Source: Pseudomonadota bacterium (GTDB taxonomy: Bacteria > Pseudomonadota > Alphaproteobacteria > UBA8366 > JADFVY01). Taken from it: DNA of 9,632 nucleotides. Position numbers and translations under genes: made by a program. The notes beneath the pieces are model-generated. The model searched no databases. It saw only the letters and a program-made list of their open reading frames with translations, and was not told the origin of the DNA. Where the stretch lies: contig DAOVHN010000044.1 in NCBI GenBank assembly GCA_030671915.1, positions 1-9,632 of the forward strand, written 5' to 3'. Every line of letters starts with the position of its first letter. The first letter of the stretch is position 1. Below are positions 4,838-9,632 of this stretch, piece by piece.

Positions 4838-7282
4838 TCAGTATGGTTTCAGTAGCCTGTCGATGTAATCGCGCTCGACCGGCGGTCGTTGGCGTTCGCC
4901 GGCGCGCCGGCGCAGTTCTTCCAGGATACGGCGGGCTTTTTGCACGTCGCTCTCGCTGGGGATTTCAACATCGGTCTGGGCCGCGCCCTGGCTGCCTTGG
5001 GTTCGCCGGCCGAAGGGATCCTGCTGTCCCGGCTGCTGTCCCTGTGGGCCGCCTTGTCCAGCCGCCGCCATCGCGCCGCCGAATTTCTTCATCAATTGTT
5101 CGGTCGCCGCGCGCGCGCCCTCGCGAAGCTGGTCCAGGGCCTCGGTTTGCGCCGGTACCGACGCGCCCGGGCGGTTGCCCTCCAGCGCCTTGGTGGAGCG
5201 CCGCATCGCGCCCTCGGCGCGCCCGAAAGGCCGGGGGATATCGCCCGTTATCTCGCCAAGCTGCCGCATGATTTCCCCAAGCTGGTGGCGCAGGGCCTCC
5301 TGCAGCGCCTTATCCGCCGACATGTTGCCCTGCTGCTGGTTCTGCTGTCCCTGCTGGCCGCGCCGCATGGCTTCTTGATAGGTGCGGTCCAGGAGCTCCT
5401 GCTGCGCTTGCATCAGTTCCTGCAGCAAATCCAGCTGTTCCATGCCATCGCGGAACTCCTGCGGAACCTGCTGCATCTGGCCGGTTTGCATGTTTTCCAT
5501 CAGGTTCTGAAGCTGGGAGAGCATCTGACGCGCCGCGTCCTTGGCGCCGCTGCGCATCAGTTCGCGCATGCGGTCGAACAGGTTCTGCAGTTCCTGCCTG
5601 TTCATCGTCAGGGCGTTGGGATCCATCATCGGCATATTTTCAAGATTCTGCGGCTGCATCCTGGCCATGGCGTCAAGCAGTTCGTCCAGCGCGGCCTGCA
5701 ATTCGTTCATCAGCCGCTCCAGCTCCTCATCGGAAGCGCCCCTGGTCAGCGCCTCCATCAGTTCCTGCTGCAACCGGCGCAACTCGCGCGCCGCCAGCGA
5801 CAACTTGCCGTCCTCGATCCTTAGAGCGGTATCCCACAACAGCTTCTGGATCGATTCGAGCGAATCCCCGGCCCTGTCGTTTTTCAGCCGGCTGCTAGCC
5901 GCCATCAGCGCCATGAAGACCACGAAGTCTTCCTCATAGGCATCGGCATCTCGCGCCAGGCGCATCAGTTCCATGCCCACCATATCGCGGGCGCCGCCGG
6001 GGTCGGCGGTAAGTTTCTTGCGCTGTTCGATAACGGCGCGCGCAACCGGATGATTGAAGGCCCGCTCTGGCAGGGTCACCGATATGGCGCCGCTCATCCC
6101 TTGCTGCCCCCGGCCGTCACGCGCTGTAAGCTGAATCCGGACCTCCAGCCCCGCCCAGGGGTGAGGCGTCAGATCCCGATAACCAGTGGCCGCCGAGTCC
6201 TTCACGTTCAGCCCGGCCAGTGGAAGATCGAAGGTAATGGTCTCGTCGGTCGGCGAGGCGCCGGGCCGGCGGGCAGTTGCGGTCACACTGGCCAGGCCGT
6301 AATCGTCATGCGCCTCGAAATCGATCCGCAGGGCGGCCAGCGGCGTCTGGCCGGGCTGCTGCAGAAAAGCGACCGTTGGTTTCTCGTCGGGGATAACCAC
6401 GATGTCCCATGCTCCCAGCTCGCGCCCGCCGGTCTCTACAGCGAAACGCCCGGTCGCGGCCAGCGCATAACGGGCCCGATAGCTGTCCTCCGCCGTTACG
6501 TCGAAGGCGCCATCCTTGCCCACCGCGGTCGGCGCCACGATCCGCGGCATGTCGTCCGCATTGCTTACCTGGGCGACGAGAAGGCTGCCTTCCGGCACCT
6601 CGATCCGGCCGGATGGCGCCAGCTGGCCGCTATTACCGGCGCCGGCGAGATAGATCGGCGGGCGTCCGGTATAGTCGGGCGGCGACAGCCATGCATCCAG
6701 CGTCGCATTGCGCGCCGGCCCGGCGCTGACCGTCGGGATCATGGCCCGCACCAGGCGGTCCTGCCAGTAATCCCCGGCTTCGACGATCGACAACAGCAGC
6801 GCCAAACCGACCGCGAAGCGCAGCGAAAAGCGGTCCAGCGCCAGAATGCCCGGTTTCGGGCGACCGACCTCCAAATTGCCGAGCTTGCGGCGCAGTTGTT
6901 CATGGTGCCGGCGCCACATGGCGCGCGTAACCGGGTCGGCCTCGGCGCCTCCCGCGACGTGATCGTCCAGCGCTTCGAGCGGCCTGTGGGCCAGCGCATT
7001 GACCTGTTCCAGCCGCCGCCTCGATTCCCGGTAACGGGGGAAATGGACCCGCTGCAGATTGATCCACAGCACGGCCACCAGGGAGATGGCGAAAAGGGCC
7101 AGGATGACCGCGTGCAGCCATCCGGGCAGCCAGGAAAACAGATCGAACAGGGCGAACGCAATAAACGACCCGATAATCACCCAGACCGGCCAGAACGCGC
7201 GCCATAAGCGCTCCATATAAAGCGCGACTCCAGACAGGGTCACGCGCCAAAGCCAGTATGTATCGTTCCGTTTCTGGTCCAT
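4838..7282 (-). CDS. DUF4175 / TIGR02302 family membrane protein with Gln/Met-rich helical region
   Basis: Large protein (814 residues) matching the alphaproteobacterial TIGR02302/DUF4175 family, usually about 850 residues with two or three N-terminal helices and a Gln/Gly-rich C-terminal part. Seen here: helices at about 30-48, 54-75 and 154-170; a beta-rich extracytoplasmic part (about 190-410) with LSPPDYTGRPPIYLAG and DDYGL; a helical region (about 490-670) packed with Leu, Met, Gln and Glu, including QQGQQNQQQGN; and a Gly/Gln-rich stretch (740-770) before a conserved-looking C-terminus ending DYIDRLLKPY. The biochemical function is unknown. I chose the ATG at 7282; a TTG at 7297 preceded by GGAAGA is a real alternative adding five residues. 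It follows lysA by 32 bp, so it is likely the last gene of the argH unit. Its stop faces the zinc-ribbon stop across 52 bp that hold no clear terminator. Confidence 0.88.
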   Translation of the reverse strand: MDQKRNDTYWLWRVTLSGVALYMERLWRAFWPVWVIIGSFIAFALFDLFSWLPGWLHAVILALFAISLVAVLWINLQRVHFPRYRESRRRLEQVNALAHRPLEALDDHVAGGAEADPVTRAMWRRHHEQLRRKLGNLEVGRPKPGILALDRFSLRFAVGLALLLSIVEAGDYWQDRLVRAMIPTVSAGPARNATLDAWLSPPDYTGRPPIYLAGAGNSGQLAPSGRIEVPEGSLLVAQVSNADDMPRIVAPTAVGKDGAFDVTAEDSYRARYALAATGRFAVETGGRELGAWDIVVIPDEKPTVAFLQQPGQTPLAALRIDFEAHDDYGLASVTATARRPGASPTDETITFDLPLAGLNVKDSAATGYRDLTPHPWAGLEVRIQLTARDGRGQQGMSGAISVTLPERAFNHPVARAVIEQRKKLTADPGGARDMVGMELMRLARDADAYEEDFVVFMALMAASSRLKNDRAGDSLESIQKLLWDTALRIEDGKLSLAARELRRLQQELMEALTRGASDEELERLMNELQAALDELLDAMARMQPQNLENMPMMDPNALTMNRQELQNLFDRMRELMRSGAKDAARQMLSQLQNLMENMQTGQMQQVPQEFRDGMEQLDLLQELMQAQQELLDRTYQEAMRRGQQGQQNQQQGNMSADKALQEALRHQLGEIMRQLGEITGDIPRPFGRAEGAMRRSTKALEGNRPGASVPAQTEALDQLREGARAATEQLMKKFGGAMAAAGQGGPQGQQPGQQDPFGRRTQGSQGAAQTDVEIPSESDVQKARRILEELRRRAGERQRPPVERDYIDRLLKPY

Positions 7283-7314
7283 TTCGGTCCGTATCAATAT
7301 TCTTCCGGCGCCTG

Positions 7315-8583
7315 TCAGCCCCCGCCCTGCCAGCTTGCCAGACTTTCGTCCCGCAGCATCTCGTCATAGCTCGGACGGGGTCGGACAACCGACCATTCCG
7401 GGCCCCTGACCAGCACTTCCGGCGCCAAAAGCCGCGCATTGTAGGTCGAGGCCATCACCGCACCATACGCTCCAGCAGTAAAAATTGCCATAAGATCGCC
7501 ATCACGAACCGGTGGAAGGGGCCGTTGGCGCGCGAAGGTATCGCTGGATTCGCAGGCCGGGCCCACGACGTCGGCGGGCTCCATGGCCACCCCGTTTTCT
7601 GGCTGTTTCAGCGGCTTGATCTCGTGCCAGGCATCATACATGGCGGGCCGCATCAGGTCGTTCATGGCCGCATCGACGATCACGAACCGTCGGGTACCGC
7701 CCTGTTTTACGTATATTACCCGGCTGACCAGGATCCCGGCGTTGCCGACCAGCATCCGGCCCGGTTCGAACATCAGGCGGCAGCCGAGATTGCCGACTGC
7801 GCTCTTGACCACCGCCGCATAATCGATCGGCAACGGAATTTTCTCTTCCCGGTAGGGGATGCCCAGCCCGCCGCCCAGATCGACGCGCTTTATGTCATGT
7901 CCCAGTCCGCGCAACTCGCCGACCAGCGCCGCCACGCGCTCGAAGGCGATGCGGAAGGGCTCCAGGTCGGTCAGCTGCGAACCGATATGAACGGCGACGG
8001 ACACCGGGTTGACGCCCGGCAGTTCCGCCGCGCGCGCGAAAGCGGCCGGCGCCTGCGAGGCATTGATTCCGAACTTGTTTTCGCTCTTGCCGGTGGAAAT
8101 TTTCTCGTGCGTCCTGGCATCCACATCCGGGTTGATGCGGATGGCGATATCGGCGGTAACGCCTTTGGACACTGCGATTTCGCTCAACGCTTCCAGTTCC
8201 GGCAGCGATTCGACGTTCAACTGCATGATCCCGCAGTCCAGCGCGTAGGCCAGCTCGGATCTGGTCTTGCCGACGCCGGAGAACACGATCTTGTCCGCCG
8301 GGATGCCGCCGGCCAGCGCCTTGCGCAGCTCGCCCTCCGATACCACGTCGGCACCCGAGCCCAGATCTGCGAAAGTGCGGATCACACCCAGGTTGGCGTT
8401 CGCCTTCAGGGCATAGCAGATCGTGGCCTGCTGGTCGGCGAAGGCTTCCGCGAAGACCTTGTAATGGCGCTCCAGCGTGGCCGTCGAATAGCAATAGAAG
8501 GGCGTGCCCACCGCCTCGGCGATGCGGGCCAGCGGGATATCCTCGGCATGCAGTTCGCCGTTTATATATTGAAAATGGTTCAT
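7315..8583 (-). CDS. lysA: Diaminopimelate decarboxylase
   Basis: PLP enzyme of fold type III that decarboxylates meso-diaminopimelate to L-lysine, the last step of lysine synthesis, in the cytoplasm. The full-length product (422 residues) shows YALKAN with the PLP lysine K60, HIGSQ (199-203), the glycine loop GGGLG (237-241) for PLP phosphate, EPGR (273-276), CESSD (344-348) with the active-site cysteine C344, and GAYG (371-374) with Y373. The N-terminal YINGELHAEDIPL is typical of LysA and argues against ornithine/arginine decarboxylase relatives. The ATG at 8583 overlaps the lptM stop by 4 bp (ATGA) and lacks a strong ribosome binding site, so translation is probably coupled. Its substrate is also a peptidoglycan precursor in Gram-negative bacteria, so the enzyme draws on the same pool. 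Confidence 0.97.
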   Translation of the reverse strand: MNHFQYINGELHAEDIPLARIAEAVGTPFYCYSTATLERHYKVFAEAFADQQATICYALKANANLGVIRTFADLGSGADVVSEGELRKALAGGIPADKIVFSGVGKTRSELAYALDCGIMQLNVESLPELEALSEIAVSKGVTADIAIRINPDVDARTHEKISTGKSENKFGINASQAPAAFARAAELPGVNPVSVAVHIGSQLTDLEPFRIAFERVAALVGELRGLGHDIKRVDLGGGLGIPYREEKIPLPIDYAAVVKSAVGNLGCRLMFEPGRMLVGNAGILVSRVIYVKQGGTRRFVIVDAAMNDLMRPAMYDAWHEIKPLKQPENGVAMEPADVVGPACESSDTFARQRPLPPVRDGDLMAIFTAGAYGAVMASTYNARLLAPEVLVRGPEWSVVRPRPSYDEMLRDESLASWQGGG

Positions 8584-8720
8584 TCCGGTTTTGGATATTG
8601 CCTGGGAAATGTGCTTTTTTCAGGGTCGGGCGGTTTGGGCCTGCCTTTTTTTCCGCAAGCGGAAAGCACCGCGGCCGCGGCGAGGCCGGACAACAGCATG
8701 AGGAGGCGGCGACGGGTCAC
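8580..8720 (-). CDS. lptM: Small LptM/YifL-like lipoprotein
   Basis: A 46-residue lipoprotein precursor. The signal peptide is basic (TRRR) then hydrophobic ([15 protein letters not shown]) and ends in the lipobox LSAC (19-22), so C22 should be lipidated, leaving a mature chain of only 25 residues that begins [10 protein letters not shown]. That CGxKGPL-like opening is characteristic of the LptM (YifL) family. In E. coli, LptM binds the LPS translocon LptDE and helps LptD mature; the same role here is inferred. The start is GTG at 8720, overlapping the argH stop as GTGA, with AAGGAAG (8735-8729) in front. An ATG at 8699 would remove the basic n-region. The stop overlaps the lysA start as ATGA. 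The symbol is by family resemblance. Confidence 0.85.
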   Translation of the reverse strand: MTRRRLLMLLSGLAAAAVLSACGKKGRPKPPDPEKSTFPRQYPKPE

Positions 8721-9632
8721 GGGAACCGCTTCCTTGCCGCCGCAGCGGCTTTTCTGACATTGTCCGGCGCGGTGCCGCCCAGACTGGTGCGGCTGGCGGC
8801 CGAGGCCTCCGGCGACAGGACGTTGTAAATATCGTCGGTGATCCCGGCCTCGATTTCCCGCATGGCGTCGAGCGGCAGGTCGGCAAGCTGGCAGCCTTTT
8901 TCCTCGGCCAGCGAAACGATGCGCCCGGTGGCGTGATGGGCCTGGCGGAATGGCATGTCCAACACCCGCACCAGCCAGTCGGCGATATCGGTGGCGGTCG
9001 GGAAGCCGGGCTCCAGCGCGGCGCGCATGGAATCGCGATTGGCCGTCATGTCGCGCACCATGCCGGCGGTGGCGGCGATCGCCAGCCACAGCGAATCGGC
9101 GGCGTCGAATACCGGTTCCTTGTCTTCCTGCATGTCCTTGCCATAGGCCAGCGGCAGCCCCTTCATCACCACCATCAGCCCGACCATGGCGCCGATCACG
9201 CGGCCCGCCTTGGCGCGCGCCAGTTCGGCGGCGTCCGGATTGCGCTTCTGGGGCATGATCGATGAGCCCGTGGTGAAGGCATCGGTCAGGCTTATAAAAT
9301 CGAACTGGGCCGAACACCACATCACGATTTCCTCGTTGAAGCGCGACAGGTGGGTGGCGCAGATCGAAGCCGCGGCCAGGAATTCCATGGCGAAATCGCG
9401 CGCCGATACCGCATCCAGCGAATTCGCCATAGGCGCCGCGAAACCCAGTGCCGCGGCGGTCGCCTTCCGGTCGATCGGGAAGGATGTGCCGGCCAGGGCC
9501 ACCGCTCCCAGCGGGCTTTCGTTGACCCGTTTCCGGCAATCGGTCCGCCGCCCCCGGTCGCGGCCGAACATTTCCGCGTAGGCCAGCAGGTGATGCCCGA
9601 AGGTCACCGGCTGCGCCGATTGCAGATGCGTA
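8717..9632 (-). CDS. argH: Argininosuccinate lyase, C-terminal 304 residues; 5' part lies beyond the right edge
   Basis: Cytoplasmic enzyme of the fumarase/aspartase superfamily that splits argininosuccinate into arginine and fumarate, the last step of arginine synthesis. The visible part opens with [18 protein letters not shown], the conserved region containing the catalytic histidine (H2 of this fragment), continues with [21 protein letters not shown], and has the superfamily signature [12 protein letters not shown] (positions 9268-9233) with the catalytic-loop serine. [13 protein letters not shown] downstream is typical of ArgH and separates it from fumarase or adenylosuccinate lyase. The family is about 460 residues, so about a third is missing at the N-terminus, only because the window ends. 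The frame is open to the edge. The stop overlaps the lptM start by 4 bp (GTGA). Confidence 0.97.
   Translation of the reverse strand, partial: THLQSAQPVTFGHHLLAYAEMFGRDRGRRTDCRKRVNESPLGAVALAGTSFPIDRKATAAALGFAAPMANSLDAVSARDFAMEFLAAASICATHLSRFNEEIVMWCSAQFDFISLTDAFTTGSSIMPQKRNPDAAELARAKAGRVIGAMVGLMVVMKGLPLAYGKDMQEDKEPVFDAADSLWLAIAATAGMVRDMTANRDSMRAALEPGFPTATDIADWLVRVLDMPFRQAHHATGRIVSLAEEKGCQLADLPLDAMREIEAGITDDIYNVLSPEASAASRTSLGGTAPDNVRKAAAAARKRFP
8729..8735 (-). promoter_or_regulatory. Ribosome binding site that supports the GTG start of lptM
   Basis: AAGGAAG on the minus strand lies 8 bp before the GTG at 8720, inside the 3' end of argH. It is the main reason to prefer GTG over the internal ATG at 8699, together with the GTGA stop/start overlap and the need for a basic signal-peptide n-region. 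Confidence 0.6.

Noticed and set aside
4889..7207. Long plus-strand open frames (311 and 385 codons) opposite the DUF4175 gene
   Set aside because: Compositionally skewed antisense frames (Leu/His/Gln- or Arg/Pro/Gly-rich). The minus strand encodes a coherent membrane protein with family features.
7258..8757. Long plus-strand open frame (499 codons) opposite lysA
   Set aside because: The minus strand carries a full LysA with all catalytic motifs. The plus-strand product is His/Arg/Gln/Gly-rich with no family resemblance, as expected for an antisense frame in GC-rich DNA.

Overview
The window is a GC-rich chromosomal segment that looks alphaproteobacterial, most likely Rhodospirillales-like. 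The indicators are a coenzyme B12-dependent (class II) ribonucleotide reductase, the order ftsE-ftsX-ydcF-plsC, a divergent MJ0042-type zinc-ribbon gene, and the order argH-lptM-lysA followed by a DUF4175/TIGR02302 protein, a family known from Alphaproteobacteria. The lineage call comes from remembered gene content and protein wording; no search was run. I see no tRNA, rRNA, insertion sequence, phage gene, CRISPR array or base-composition break.

Layout: eight of the nine genes lie on the minus strand and one on the plus strand. Reading the minus strand from the right, the first unit (9632 to 4838) is argH (its 5' part lies beyond the window edge), the tiny lipoprotein gene lptM, lysA and the large membrane protein. 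argH/lptM and lptM/lysA overlap by 4 bp (GTGA and ATGA). The second unit (3957 to 839) is ftsE, ftsX (4 bp ATGA overlap), a ydcF-like DUF218 gene and plsC (gap of 4 bp). nrdJ follows (775 to 1, its 3' part lies beyond the left edge) and has its own candidate promoter overlapping the plsC stop. The only plus-strand gene (4156-4785) encodes a zinc-ribbon, single-membrane-span protein. It is divergent from ftsE and converges on the DUF4175 gene.

Function: the first unit joins arginine synthesis (ArgH) and lysine synthesis (LysA, which consumes the peptidoglycan precursor meso-diaminopimelate) with two envelope proteins. The second is a cell-envelope and division cluster: FtsEX controls septal peptidoglycan hydrolysis, the DUF218 protein is probably an envelope enzyme, and PlsC makes phosphatidic acid. 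NrdJ supplies deoxynucleotides.

The least explained parts are the 198 bp AT-richer divergent region between ftsE and the zinc-ribbon gene, which contains a perfect 10 bp inverted repeat; the TTG start of ftsE without a clear ribosome binding site; and the long Gln/Met-rich helical domain of the DUF4175 protein. Overall this is ordinary core genome, and I found no convincing new multi-gene system.
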